Assembly: GCA_903822545.1 (NCBI GenBank)
Contig: CAIJPN010000146.1
Span: forward strand, 19,479 to 83,478
Reading direction: 5' to 3'
From: an uncultured Anaerolineae bacterium
Lineage (GTDB): Bacteria > Chloroflexota > Anaerolineae > Anaerolineales > Villigracilaceae
Length of the DNA: 64,000 bases
Part shown: piece after piece, positions 50,951-60,143 of the stretch
Numbering within the stretch: the first letter of the stretch is position 1
How the letters are laid out: the number at the start of each line of letters is the position of its first letter
Notes under the pieces: model-generated
The model's input: the letters and a program-made list of their open reading frames with translations, nothing else
What the model was told of the DNA's origin: nothing
Database searches by the model: none
Translations under genes and position numbers: made by a program

Positions 50951-51712
50951 CTACCACTCCCATTTGCGCAAATTGCGTAGGGCTTCGCGGGCGGTTAGAT
51001 CGAGCTGCAGCGGGGTGATGGAGACATAGCCGGCCTTGAGCGCGCCATAATCGGTGCCGTCTTCTTCGATGCCGGTGGGAGCATCGCCGCCGATCCAGTA
51101 ATATGGGCGCCCGCGTGGGTCGATGCGTTTATCGAGCGCATCGCGGTAAACGCGTAACCCCTGGCGGGTGAGCATGGTGCCGCGTATTTGCTCATCTGAC
51201 AGGTAGGGAACATTCACGTTAAGCAGCACGCCCCTGGGCAGGCCATCGGCCAGCACCCTGGCGGCCACGCGCGCGCCTACCCGCGCCGCCGGGCCATACT
51301 CCAACTCGCCGTGGCCAAACGGGGAATCCAGCGAAACGGCGATCCCGTTGACTTTCGTGATCACCGCTTCCATCGCCGCTGTGACGGTGCCCGAGTAGGT
51401 CACATCGTGCCCGATGTTGGCATTAGGGTTGATGCCCGATACCACCAGGTCGATCTTCTCTGTCACCACGCCCAGCAACGCCAGCGCTACACAATCTGAT
51501 GGCGCGCCATCGCTTGCCAGCGCGGACGTGCCATCAGCCAGCTTTACTTCTTTTACCCGCAATGGTCTTTCCATCGTTTTTACATGGCCCGATGCGCTCC
51601 AGTTGCGGTCGGGGGCCAGCACGGTCACCTGGCCCAGTTTGCGCATTTCCTGCGCCAGCGCCAGCAGCCCGGGGGCCAGCACGCCGTCATCATTGGTTAC
51701 TAAAATGTGCAT
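50951..51712 (-). CDS. surE: 5'/3'-nucleotidase SurE
   Basis: About 253 residues. SurE removes phosphate from nucleoside monophosphates and helps stationary-phase survival. Metal-binding TNDDG lies at the N-terminus (MHILVTNDDG), followed by the conserved SGINPNANIGHDVTYSGTVTAAMEA region and LNVNVP. Start ATG 51712 has CGAGGAAAAC before it. The frame extends 25 codons further without such a site. It is divergent from the TolB-like lipoprotein gene and convergent with infA. Confidence 0.93.
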   Translation of the reverse strand: MHILVTNDDGVLAPGLLALAQEMRKLGQVTVLAPDRNWSASGHVKTMERPLRVKEVKLADGTSALASDGAPSDCVALALLGVVTEKIDLVVSGINPNANIGHDVTYSGTVTAAMEAVITKVNGIAVSLDSPFGHGELEYGPAARVGARVAARVLADGLPRGVLLNVNVPYLSDEQIRGTMLTRQGLRVYRDALDKRIDPRGRPYYWIGGDAPTGIEEDGTDYGALKAGYVSITPLQLDLTAREALRNLRKWEW

Positions 51713-51878
51713 GTTTTCCTCGAAGATTGAAATCGTTTTTATCCGCTGTGCGTAGGGGCAACCCATTGGGCGTGAGAAAGCTCTCATTTATGCCAGGATT
51801 TCTTGCAAAAAGCATTTGGATATGCCCAGGCGGGTCGCTCCTAACTCACTCATGAGACTTGCAGCCAGAGCAACGAAT

Positions 51879-51884
51879 TATAAT
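51879..51884 (+). promoter_or_regulatory. Putative -10 box giving a leaderless lipoprotein transcript
   Basis: TATAAT with exactly 6 nt to the ATG at 51891 and no ribosome site between. TTGCAG at 51859-51864 is a possible -35 but the spacing (14) is short. Confidence 0.45.
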
Positions 51885-51890
51885 CGCCGT

Positions 51891-52910
51891 ATGACCCGCA
51901 AACTGATTGCCAGCCTGTTTTTGTTGTTTTTGGCTGCCTGTTCACCTGCGCAGCCGGTTTTTTATTATATAAAAATTGCGAATGGGATCAGCCTGAACCT
52001 GGCCCGGCAGCCCGGGCCTGACCAGCCGCTCGGGCAGGTTCCGTTATCTTTGCCAGCTGGCTGCGGATTTTGGTCACTGAACCCGGGGCCGGGTTCCAGC
52101 CGATTCGCCGTGGAACTGGCCTGCCCATTTGGCACCGTGACTTACCTGTTGGATGGGGCGACGGGCAAATTCCGGGCACTGATCGATGATCCGCAGCTGG
52201 ATTATCGCTTCCTGGCCTGGCACCCGAATGGGGGCAGTATCTACTTGAAGGCGGGGACGCTCTCCTCGCCGCGCATCACCCGTCTCGATTTTGTTACCGG
52301 CTGGCAGCGTGACCTGCCGATTTCACCGTTTGTGTATGATCTGGATGTTTCGCCGGATGGCAAAAGCCTGTTGTTTTCGCTCACGCCGGGGCTGGGGCTG
52401 GGCAGTGAAACCTGGGTCAGCGATGAAAATGGCGGCAAGGCCCAAAAGTTGTGGTCTGACCCGCAGAATATCTTTGGCCCGGCGCGTTTTTCGCCAGATG
52501 GCAAGTGGATTGCCTTCATCCTGTCACCTGATTCTACGGATATGAATCCGGCCGGCCAGCTCTGGCAGATGGATGTGCGGGGAGGGAATGCCCGGTTAAT
52601 TGGCGCGGCAGATGCAGGGCGAGGGTTTGCTCCGCTGTGGTCACCTGATGGGGCCTGGATCGCTTTTGTCGGCCCGAAAAAGGCCGGGGAGGCTGAATCC
52701 AGCTTCCTTTCCTTTTACAATATGAAAACCGGGCTGGTGACGGTGACGGATGCGATTGTTGCGGATGCGCCAGCCTGGAAATTTGACAGCGCGGGCGTGT
52801 ATTTTACTGCCGCCGGAAATGATACAATGAATGTGATGTTTTATGATCTTTCTGCCAGCCGCGCCGATTTGCTGTTGAGCGGGGCGTGCTGTGCGGGCTG
52901 GATACATTGA
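51891..52910 (+). CDS. Lipoprotein with TolB-like (PD40) beta-propeller
   Basis: About 339 residues. The signal peptide ends in the lipobox LAAC with Cys17. The mature part is a six-bladed-type propeller with repeated turns such as VSPDGKSLLFSL, FSPDGKWIAFIL and WSPDGAWIAFV. It would be exported and anchored to the membrane, where such propellers bind proteins or sense the envelope. No peptidase domain is attached. It opens a three-gene run of exported proteins; the next lipoprotein starts 7 bases after its stop. A TATAAT box just before ATG suggests a leaderless mRNA. Confidence 0.87.
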   Translation: MTRKLIASLFLLFLAACSPAQPVFYYIKIANGISLNLARQPGPDQPLGQVPLSLPAGCGFWSLNPGPGSSRFAVELACPFGTVTYLLDGATGKFRALIDDPQLDYRFLAWHPNGGSIYLKAGTLSSPRITRLDFVTGWQRDLPISPFVYDLDVSPDGKSLLFSLTPGLGLGSETWVSDENGGKAQKLWSDPQNIFGPARFSPDGKWIAFILSPDSTDMNPAGQLWQMDVRGGNARLIGAADAGRGFAPLWSPDGAWIAFVGPKKAGEAESSFLSFYNMKTGLVTVTDAIVADAPAWKFDSAGVYFTAAGNDTMNVMFYDLSASRADLLLSGACCAGWIH

Positions 52911-52917
52911 GAAAACC

Positions 52918-53736
52918 ATGCGACGCTTTTTGATTTTTCCCCTGATTTTGTTCTTGGCGGCCTGCGCTGTTTCTCCATCGGGTGATTTGCGCCCGGGGCT
53001 GGTGGTGGTGACGCCGTCACCGGTTACTTTGCTGCCGGTGATTCAGAATACGCCGGTTCCGACTGATAGCGCTACGCCTGTGCCCACGCAGGCCACTGCC
53101 ACCCCGGTGCAGGCCACGCCCACGCCGCAGCCGCAGACGGCAACTGCTACCGTTACGCTGTTTTTTACGCCCACCCCCGCCTGGACTTTTACACCAACCA
53201 TGACAGTTGGGCCTACCTTTGATCTGGTTTCTACCGAAACGCCGCTGCCCACGCTGGAATTGCCCACGCAGGCTGCTGTGGAGCCGCTTTCCCGTTCATT
53301 CGTGGGTTTGCCCACATACCCCGGTGATTCGCTGCCCGGTTGGATGTTTCGCCTGGATTATGACCCGCAGGTTTGGGCGCAGGCCGAGGATAATTTCGGT
53401 GAGTTTGTGCTGGCGCAGCGTGATATTCCTGGCTGCCTGTTTACGCCCTGGTCGGGGCGCGGGCTGCCGCCCGATGCCCAGGTGGAGCACGATTTCCGCG
53501 AGATTGGCTCGTATTCTTTTGATGTCAGCAAGGTTTCAGTCGGCGGGGAGTTGAAGTTTGTGGCTTTTGTCGGCGGGGATAAGCGTGTGCTGACTGGTTT
53601 CCAGGTTTCGTTTACGCAGCAGGCTGAAACCTGCCTGGCCGATGCCGAAAAACTGTTGCTGACTTTCCGTCCGCTGGCGGCTACGCCGACGCCTGAAGCG
53701 AATACCCCCACCCCTGAATCTTCTCCCACCCCATAA
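52918..53736 (+). CDS. Lipoprotein with Thr-Pro stalk, function unknown
   Basis: About 272 residues. The lipobox is FLAAC with Cys16. A Thr/Pro/Ala-rich stalk spans ~25-120, then a globular domain of about 125 residues (YPGDSLPGWMFRLDYDPQVW ... CLFTPWSGRGLPPDAQVEHD), then a short Pro-Thr tail. The globular domain has two or three Cys and is not one I recognise. It lies between the TolB-like lipoprotein and the M23 peptidase in one run, so it may act in the same envelope process. Confidence 0.8.
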   Translation: MRRFLIFPLILFLAACAVSPSGDLRPGLVVVTPSPVTLLPVIQNTPVPTDSATPVPTQATATPVQATPTPQPQTATATVTLFFTPTPAWTFTPTMTVGPTFDLVSTETPLPTLELPTQAAVEPLSRSFVGLPTYPGDSLPGWMFRLDYDPQVWAQAEDNFGEFVLAQRDIPGCLFTPWSGRGLPPDAQVEHDFREIGSYSFDVSKVSVGGELKFVAFVGGDKRVLTGFQVSFTQQAETCLADAEKLLLTFRPLAATPTPEANTPTPESSPTP

Positions 53737-53739
53737 ACC

Positions 53740-56358
53740 ATGAAGCCATCCTTTCGCTTTCTTGGAAAACTGAGCCTGCTGCTGGCCCTGGCCGCCGGGT
53801 TTTTTCTCACCATCAATGCTGCGGCGCGCCCGCGCGAGGCAGTCACGCCGTTCCTGTACCCGCCATACTACGGGCGCTCGTCCGAAGAGTCGGTTTTTGA
53901 CCACAGCAGCCCCAACTATAGCACCAGTGATGGGTTGATCCTGGCCTATAGCGGCGAGGAACTGCATAAAAATTGCCCATCTCCCGCTCCGGCGGGCACG
54001 CCGCCGCCCAATGGCATCTGTGATCGGGGTGGCGGGGCGTATTGGAGCTACAAGATCGGTCAGTATGTTTATTACAACGGTCATAATGGTGTCGATTATG
54101 GCCTGAACTACCGCCCGCTGTTAGCGGCTGCCGATAGCAGCCAGGTGATGGCGGCCGGTTGGTATGACCCGACCGATCATCGCGCCAACCTGGGGCTGTA
54201 TGTGCGCTTGCGTCACGCCAATGGCTATGATACCTGGTACGGGCACATGAGTGCCCTGGCGGTGCAGGCCTGCACCACGGCTGGTTGTCCCAACATTCAG
54301 CGCGGACAGGTGATCGGCATCAGCGGCTCCACCGGCAACTCATCGGGGCCGCACCTGCATTTTATGGTGAGCAATCCTTCGGTGAAGTTTGTCGATCCTT
54401 ATGGCTGGAGCGGCAGCGGGGCCGATCCGTGGACTTATAACCAGCGCGAATCGCTTTGGGCGCAGGCTCCAGATATCAGCGTGTACCCGAAAAACATCTA
54501 CCCGAGCGGCAAAGCTGTTAGCGAGCCAGCCGCCCTGCCCGATGGCATCATCATGGATGACCTGAGCAATCGTTTCGATGAGATTCCCGCCGGGTGCTGG
54601 ACACCCTACAACACCAGCGCCACCAACAGCCAGAATGGCCGCATGTTGGCGGTGAAACCTGTCAGCGGGGCCACGGCTACCTGCCAGGCGCGCTGGAAGC
54701 TGCCGCCCGAAGCCGAAGCCGGTCTTTACAGTGTGCTGATCCGCATCCCATATGTGCATTCCACCTCCGAGGGCGCGGTATACACCATCATGCACAATGG
54801 CCGCACCGATAAAGTTATTATCAACCAGGATGCCTTCCCAAACCCATCCATCCCTAACGGATGGATTTACGTTGGGCAGTATTACTTCGATGGCGAGACG
54901 CTTGAGTATGTTTTACTTGGCAATAACACCCAGGATCAGAATGGCACACACAGTTCGCGCGAATTGGGGGCTGATGCGGTGCGTTTTGTATCTCTCGTGG
55001 CGGGGACGGCTACGCCGACCATCACCCCAACCATCACCAACACCCCCACATTGACGCTGACCCCCAGCAATACCGTTAAACCGACAGAAACGAAGACGCC
55101 AACTGTCACCCGTACCCCCACCCTTACCCGCACCCCGACAGTCACCCGCACCCCAACAATTACCAATACCCCCACAATCACACGCACCCCAACCATCACG
55201 CGCACGCCGAGCAACACACCCCTGACTCCCACGCCGCGCCCCAGTGATACACGCTGGCCGACACGCACGCCAACCATCACCCGCACCCCCACGCTGACGC
55301 TCAGCCCCACTATCACGCGCACACCGAGCAACACACCAACCCAGCGCGTCACACCCTCAGCGACCCCCACGCACACACTGCGCCCGAGCCTGACGCCAGA
55401 TTATTACCAGCTGAAAATCTACTTTGCCAGCAGCGCCCGCCTGACGGCCAACACCCCGCCTTATGATGTGGCCGGAACGCGCTATTTCCGCTCCTCTTCC
55501 AACCTGCCCGCCTCCATCCTGAACGAGTATTTCAAAGGCCCTGGCGCAACCGAAAAATACACCTACGGCTACCGGGCGATCTATGATGGTTATACCGCTT
55601 ACCGGCGGCTGGATATTGTGGCGGGTGTGGCAAAAGTCTACCTTATGGGAAGCTGCCAGCCGGAGCGGGCCAACTTCAGCATTGCCAATTTGATCATTTT
55701 GAACCTGAAACAGTTCAGCAACATCCAGGTGGTCAAAATCTACGATGAAAACGATCAGACCTCCAACCCTGATGATCCGTTTGATTCGGCTCCGGCCTGC
55801 CTGAACACGGCTCCAGCTACTGCGACCGTTACGCTGACCGCCACCACTGGGCCGAGTCTCACCCCCTCGCCGACGTTGACCCCCGCCCTGACGTTTACAT
55901 CCACCATCAAGCCGACTGCCACCCGCCAGGCTTCGCCAACGCCCAAATACACGCTCATCAAGGTATATTTTGTCAGCACCTACCGGATGAAAACGAACAT
56001 GATCCCGGTGGAAGTGGCCGGGACACGTTACGTACTGACATCCGCCCTGCCCGAAGCTGTCTTGACAGAGTATTTTAAAGGCCCCGGCGCAACAGAAAAA
56101 TACAGCTATGGCTGGATCACCATCCAGAACGGCTTCACCGGTTTCAGCAAACTGGAAATTGTTGATGGTGTGGCGCGCGTTTACCTGACGGGGCAATGCG
56201 TGCCGCCCAATGGCGCGCTGCACACCATTGCCGGGCAGGTTTTTGCCAACCTTAAGCAATTTTCGCAGGTGAAGGTAGTCAAAATCTACGATGAAAACGG
56301 CAGCACGCAGAACCCGGATGGGCTGGAAGATTCCATCCCGGCCTGCCTGGGGCAGTAG
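53740..56358 (+). CDS. Secreted M23 peptidase with golvesin-like domain, Thr-Pro stalk and two GerMN-like domains
   Basis: 872 residues. A signal peptide (~1-30) is followed by an M23/LytM domain (~95-215) with HNGVDYG and HLHF metal and catalytic motifs; such enzymes cut peptidoglycan cross-links. A domain at ~275-420 resembles the golvesin C-terminal/xly family. A Thr-Pro stalk (~424-552) leads to two copies of a ~135-residue domain (~555-688 and ~735-872) sharing EYFKGPGATEKY and VKIYDEN; I read these as GerMN-like, with fair confidence. The repeats suggest wall or surface binding. The gene starts 4 bases after the previous stop and is the last of the exported-protein run. Confidence 0.85.
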   Translation: MKPSFRFLGKLSLLLALAAGFFLTINAAARPREAVTPFLYPPYYGRSSEESVFDHSSPNYSTSDGLILAYSGEELHKNCPSPAPAGTPPPNGICDRGGGAYWSYKIGQYVYYNGHNGVDYGLNYRPLLAAADSSQVMAAGWYDPTDHRANLGLYVRLRHANGYDTWYGHMSALAVQACTTAGCPNIQRGQVIGISGSTGNSSGPHLHFMVSNPSVKFVDPYGWSGSGADPWTYNQRESLWAQAPDISVYPKNIYPSGKAVSEPAALPDGIIMDDLSNRFDEIPAGCWTPYNTSATNSQNGRMLAVKPVSGATATCQARWKLPPEAEAGLYSVLIRIPYVHSTSEGAVYTIMHNGRTDKVIINQDAFPNPSIPNGWIYVGQYYFDGETLEYVLLGNNTQDQNGTHSSRELGADAVRFVSLVAGTATPTITPTITNTPTLTLTPSNTVKPTETKTPTVTRTPTLTRTPTVTRTPTITNTPTITRTPTITRTPSNTPLTPTPRPSDTRWPTRTPTITRTPTLTLSPTITRTPSNTPTQRVTPSATPTHTLRPSLTPDYYQLKIYFASSARLTANTPPYDVAGTRYFRSSSNLPASILNEYFKGPGATEKYTYGYRAIYDGYTAYRRLDIVAGVAKVYLMGSCQPERANFSIANLIILNLKQFSNIQVVKIYDENDQTSNPDDPFDSAPACLNTAPATATVTLTATTGPSLTPSPTLTPALTFTSTIKPTATRQASPTPKYTLIKVYFVSTYRMKTNMIPVEVAGTRYVLTSALPEAVLTEYFKGPGATEKYSYGWITIQNGFTGFSKLEIVDGVARVYLTGQCVPPNGALHTIAGQVFANLKQFSQVKVVKIYDENGSTQNPDGLEDSIPACLGQ
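55010..55395 (+). repeat. Short tandem coding repeats (Thr-Pro stalk)
   Basis: Imperfect 12-24-base units such as ACCCGCACCCC and ATCACCCGCACC encode serial RTPTITRTPT blocks. The tract is prone to copy-number change. A smaller copy separates the two GerMN-like domains. Confidence 0.8.
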
Positions 56359-56378
56359 CGGAAACTACCCGGGCCTTT

Positions 56379-56429
56379 CCCCGTAAAAAAAGTAGAGCGA
56401 GATTATCTCGCTCTACTTTTTTTACGGGG
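56379..56429. terminator. Bidirectional terminator overlapping the PBP stop codon
   Basis: A perfect 24-bp palindrome arm pair, beginning CCCCGTAAAAAAAGTAGAGC and ending in its complement, with a 3-nt loop. A7 and T7 tracts lie inside the arms, so it serves both converging genes. The stop codon of the PBP gene (56422-56424) lies within it. Confidence 0.85.
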
Positions 56430-59400
56430 TTGGCGATGTCGGTTCAGCGGTGGGCGGCTCGACTGTTGGCGGGACGGGCGTCTCGCTGGGCGGGACGAGA
56501 GTCTCTGTCGGTGGCAGGGATGTTTCGGTAGGCGGAACCGGAGTATCGGTCGGGATGACCGGGGTGACAGATGGAATCAGGGTGGCGGTGTTTGTCGGGG
56601 TGGGCGTTTCAGTGGGGGGCACATAATCCAGCTTGAAATCCACGCGGCGCTCGGCGTAGCCGCCATTCTTGTTCTCGATGTAAAGCCGCAGTGTCAGACG
56701 CCCGTTATCGATTTTTTTCAAATCCCAGCTGTAGGTTTTGCCGGATGTGCCCTTGATGGCATCATTGCTCTCCATCAACACAGTCCACTCCTGCGGATCA
56801 TCACCCTGGCCCCATTCCAGCCGCCAGGTCTCAAAGCCGTTGTCGGCCCAGGCGGTGATGCCCAGGTCGAGACTCTGTTCTTTGACTACATCACCATCCT
56901 TAATGCCGCGCAATTCCAGCGTGGGCCGTGGCGAGTTTTTATCACACTTGCCATCGGGGATGAAGAAGATCGGGCGCTTGAAACCGTGATCTTCGGCCCA
57001 ACTGCGGCCTGGGTCATCCTTGCGTAGCCAGCGCCGCGCCGATTGGTCAGTGACATTCATCACCATGCGTTCATCAACAAAATCTTTGCACTCTTCGGTG
57101 GCGCTCAGGCCGGTCCAGGTATCGATGATGGATTCTTTCCACAAGTCTTCGCTGGCGGGCAGCGGCGGCTGGTCGCTGGCGAAAATTTCGCTGCGTTGTT
57201 CCGGGCACCATCTTGATGGTTCTGCGCCAGAAATAGCGCAAACCAGTTTATCGATGATGTTTTGCGGGCGCTGGAAGCCTGCCGGGCTGCCGCTTGTGAC
57301 GAATGGCGCGGCATTTTGCATAAACTGCGCCCAGATCGGGGCGGCCCCGCTCAAGCCGGTGGAATGGATCATGGCGGTGTAATCGGCGTTGCCAACCCAC
57401 ACGCCCACTGCCAGGTCGGGAGTAAAGCCCATCGTCCAGTTATCACGGAAGTCGTTGGTGGTGCCGGTTTTGGCGGCTGCCGGGAAGGGCAGATTTAACA
57501 CCGAGTTGCGGCCAAACATCGGCGCGCGGGCATCGTTATCGGAGAGAATCGAGGCCATCAGGTAAGCGTGTTCGGCGCGAATAACCTGCTCGGGCTGCGG
57601 CGGTTGGTACTCGTAGATAACATTGCCCTGGAAGTCGGTGATTTTCAATATCGATACCGGCGGCAGGCGTTTGCCCTGGTTTGCGATAACAGCGTAGGCC
57701 CCGGTCATTTCCAGCAGCGAAACTTCACCACCGCCCAGCGTCAGCGCCAGGCCGTAATCGTTGCGCGTCAGGCTGGTGATGCCCAGGCGGCTGGCAATGC
57801 CGGTCAGGCCGTCTTTTTGTGGGGTGGCTGGATCATCGTAGACGCCCACAAAACTGAGCGCCTTGACCGCCGGAATGTTGAACGAATTGGCCAGCGCGGA
57901 GCGCACCGTTACCGGGCCGTGGAATTTGCCATCATAATTAACCGGCTCATAGGCCGGGCCGTTATCATCTGGGCGGCCCGAGGGCGAAAAGCTACCTGGC
58001 ACATCCCAGATCAGCGTGGAGGGCGTCCAGCCTTTTTCAAAAGCCGCCAGGTAGGTGAACGGCTTCATCGAAGAGCCTGGCTGGCGAGTGGCTGAAGTTG
58101 CCATATTCACCTGCCCGTCGATGTCCTCGTTATAAAAATCTGCCGAGCCAACCATTGCCAGGATTTCTCCCGTGGCCGGGCGGATGGCGACCAGCGCGCC
58201 ATTGTGCGCGTTCTGGTCAGCCAGTGCCGCCACCTGGCTGGCGACCACCTGCTGCCCGAATTCCTGCAAATTCGGGTCGATGGTGGTATAGACGGTGAAT
58301 CCAGACCGGTAAATGGTTTGCGCATCGAACTTTGACTCTAGCTGGGTGCGCACAAACTGGACCCAATGTGGATACCGTACCTGGATGTTTGGCGTAGGGA
58401 AGACAAACGCGTCGATATCTTGCTGGGCCTTTAGGGCTTCCTGTACCCCCACGCAGACTTTCTGTGGGCTGTTGCTGACGTAGATGCAGTTGCTCTCGCT
58501 GCTCAGCACATAAACCAGTTCCACCACAGACCGGTGACGCGCCAGGGTGACTTCACGCTCGGTGTGAATATCGTAGACGCCCGGTGATTGCGGGATGCCC
58601 GCCAGGAAAGTTGCCTGGCCGAGATTCAGATCGTCGGCCAGGCGGCCGTTGGGCGTGCCGCTGGCCTGACCGTCGATTGCCAGCCCGAAGTAAGTTTCAG
58701 CGGCGGCTTCGATGCCGTAGGCCAGGTTGCCGTAGTAGATTTCGTTGAGATAAAGCTCCAGGATTTCGTCTTTGCTGTAGCGGCGGGTGATTTCTGCCGC
58801 CAGAATCACTTCGCGGATTTTTCGGTTGTAGCTCTGATCGACGCGTTCTTCGGGGGAGAGTAGTAATGCGCGCGCAAGCTGTTGGGTAATGGTGGATGCG
58901 CCCGACCTGATCTCTCCGCCGGTCAGGTTTTGCCAGAGTGCCCGGGTGATCGCCACCAGGTCGAAGCCGGGGTGGTTGTAGAACTCTTTGTCTTCGGTGG
59001 CGATGGTTGCGGCGATCAGGTAGGGTGAGATGTCTTTGAGTTTGACGTACGTCCGCCGCCCGGCGTTGGGGTCTAGGATTTGGTACAGCTCATGGCCTTC
59101 GCGGTCGAGGATGCGGGTGGTTTCGAACTGGGCCGAGCGGTTGCGCAGGTCATCCACGCTGGGCAGGTCGGCAGCGATGGAGGCATACATCAACACTGCG
59201 GCAATAGCGGCAATGATGAGCAGCCCGGCTCCCACGAACAGGGAAATCACCACGCCGCGCATCCAGCAGCCCCAGCCGGGCACAAATCTTCGAAACGGTG
59301 GCAGGCCCCGGGGCGGTTTTTCGCGGGAGCGGGTGGTTGCCTGGATGTTGAGCGCTGCCGGGCTAACGCGAGTCGCGTTCAGGTCGATTTCATCCACCCG

Positions 59401-59565
59401 CTCTGGTATACCACCAGCCTGGGGCGGGATGATCATGTTGGGGTCTGGGTACAACGGTGGGGGGCTGGATCGCCCTGAACGCGCACCTTGTGGCCCAATG
59501 GTTTGCGATTCGCTGCGTGTAGTGCGCCTGGTGGTGTTGGGGTTTTCGGGATTTTCGTTGTTCAT
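56422..59565 (-). CDS. Class A penicillin-binding protein (GT51 glycosyltransferase + transpeptidase)
   Basis: About 1,047 residues. A Pro/Arg-rich cytoplasmic tail (~1-95) and one membrane helix (~105-130) are followed by a GT51 domain with the catalytic Glu in ATEDKEFYNHPG and the RKIREVILA/EILELYLNEIYYG motifs. The transpeptidase domain has SSMK (SxxK), SFN (SxN) and KTGT. C-terminal additions include an Ig-like region with WRLEWGQGDDPQEW and a Thr-Pro tail of about 70 residues. It polymerises and cross-links peptidoglycan at the membrane. Length exceeds the usual 650-850 because of both tails. The start ATG 59565 overlaps the MaoC-like stop (ATGA). Confidence 0.93.
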   Translation of the reverse strand: MNNENPENPNTTRRTTRSESQTIGPQGARSGRSSPPPLYPDPNMIIPPQAGGIPERVDEIDLNATRVSPAALNIQATTRSREKPPRGLPPFRRFVPGWGCWMRGVVISLFVGAGLLIIAAIAAVLMYASIAADLPSVDDLRNRSAQFETTRILDREGHELYQILDPNAGRRTYVKLKDISPYLIAATIATEDKEFYNHPGFDLVAITRALWQNLTGGEIRSGASTITQQLARALLLSPEERVDQSYNRKIREVILAAEITRRYSKDEILELYLNEIYYGNLAYGIEAAAETYFGLAIDGQASGTPNGRLADDLNLGQATFLAGIPQSPGVYDIHTEREVTLARHRSVVELVYVLSSESNCIYVSNSPQKVCVGVQEALKAQQDIDAFVFPTPNIQVRYPHWVQFVRTQLESKFDAQTIYRSGFTVYTTIDPNLQEFGQQVVASQVAALADQNAHNGALVAIRPATGEILAMVGSADFYNEDIDGQVNMATSATRQPGSSMKPFTYLAAFEKGWTPSTLIWDVPGSFSPSGRPDDNGPAYEPVNYDGKFHGPVTVRSALANSFNIPAVKALSFVGVYDDPATPQKDGLTGIASRLGITSLTRNDYGLALTLGGGEVSLLEMTGAYAVIANQGKRLPPVSILKITDFQGNVIYEYQPPQPEQVIRAEHAYLMASILSDNDARAPMFGRNSVLNLPFPAAAKTGTTNDFRDNWTMGFTPDLAVGVWVGNADYTAMIHSTGLSGAAPIWAQFMQNAAPFVTSGSPAGFQRPQNIIDKLVCAISGAEPSRWCPEQRSEIFASDQPPLPASEDLWKESIIDTWTGLSATEECKDFVDERMVMNVTDQSARRWLRKDDPGRSWAEDHGFKRPIFFIPDGKCDKNSPRPTLELRGIKDGDVVKEQSLDLGITAWADNGFETWRLEWGQGDDPQEWTVLMESNDAIKGTSGKTYSWDLKKIDNGRLTLRLYIENKNGGYAERRVDFKLDYVPPTETPTPTNTATLIPSVTPVIPTDTPVPPTETSLPPTETLVPPSETPVPPTVEPPTAEPTSPTP

Positions 59566-60029
59566 GCTGTTTTTGACTTTACCAGGACGGTCCACTGGCC
59601 CTTCATGCAGGCTTCGCCCGCCTGGTTGACGAGCTTGACTGCCAGGGTGACGCTGCCGCCGCCGATGCGCGGCAGGGCTTTGACTTCGCTGACTTCCATT
59701 TCTACGTGGATGGTGTCGCCGAAGAAGATGGGTTTGGCGAATTTCCACTCGCCGATTTCGCGGAAGGCGATGACGTTTGGCCCCAGGATGCCGGTTTGGA
59801 CGGCCAGGCCGGAGGCGATTGCCAGCCCGAGGATGCCGTGCGAGATGCGCTGGCCGAAGGGGGTAGCCCTGGCGAATTCGGCGTCGGTGTGGATCTGGTT
59901 GAAGTCGCCAGACAGCCCGGCGAAGGTCATGACATCATGTTCGGTGATGGTGCGCCCGGCAGAATTGACTTTTTGCCCGGTGGCGAAATCTTCAAAAAAT
60001 AAGCCCTGGTTCAGCGGTAAGGTGGACAT
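59562..60029 (-). CDS. MaoC-like (R)-specific enoyl-CoA hydratase/dehydratase
   Basis: 155 residues, a single hot-dog domain. The catalytic DxNxxH is seen in GDFNQIHTDAEFA, and the following ISHGILGLAIASGL is conserved. Such enzymes hydrate enoyl-CoA to (R)-3-hydroxyacyl-CoA or act on mesaconyl/crotonyl-type thioesters. Start ATG 60029 has AGGAGAGA upstream. The long upstream frame (to 60506) passes through repeat DNA and is rejected. Its coupling by ATGA to a cell-wall PBP gene is odd functionally and may just reflect shared expression. Confidence 0.88.
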   Translation of the reverse strand: MSTLPLNQGLFFEDFATGQKVNSAGRTITEHDVMTFAGLSGDFNQIHTDAEFARATPFGQRISHGILGLAIASGLAVQTGILGPNVIAFREIGEWKFAKPIFFGDTIHVEMEVSEVKALPRIGGGSVTLAVKLVNQAGEACMKGQWTVLVKSKTA

Positions 60030-60068
60030 TTGCTTTCTCTCCTGGATGATTTCTTGTATAGTGCCCAC

Positions 60069-60117
60069 GGGTGAGAATTGCGCTTTCGGCCTTAAGAAAA
60101 AAGCGCAATTCTCACCC
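60069..60117. repeat. Perfect 18-bp inverted repeat upstream of the MaoC-like gene
   Basis: GGGTGAGAATTGCGCTTT (60069-60086) and AAAGCGCAATTCTCACCC (60100-60117), with a 13-nt loop. No T tract follows in either direction, so it is not a normal terminator. It may be a dispersed repeat or a cis-regulatory hairpin in the leader. Confidence 0.6.
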
Positions 60118-60119
60118 GC

Positions 60120-60143
60120 GATGGGTATATTATATAATACCCA
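60120..60143. promoter_or_regulatory. Operator-like palindrome with AT-rich centre
   Basis: ATGGGTAT, 8-nt AT centre, ATACCCAT. TATAAT- and TATTAT-like words occur in the centre. It could be a repressor site overlapping a promoter for the MaoC-PBP pair. Confidence 0.4.

Noticed and set aside
55010..55395. Non-coding minisatellite
   Set aside because: The repeat keeps an open frame and encodes a regular Thr-Pro stalk between domains of one protein.
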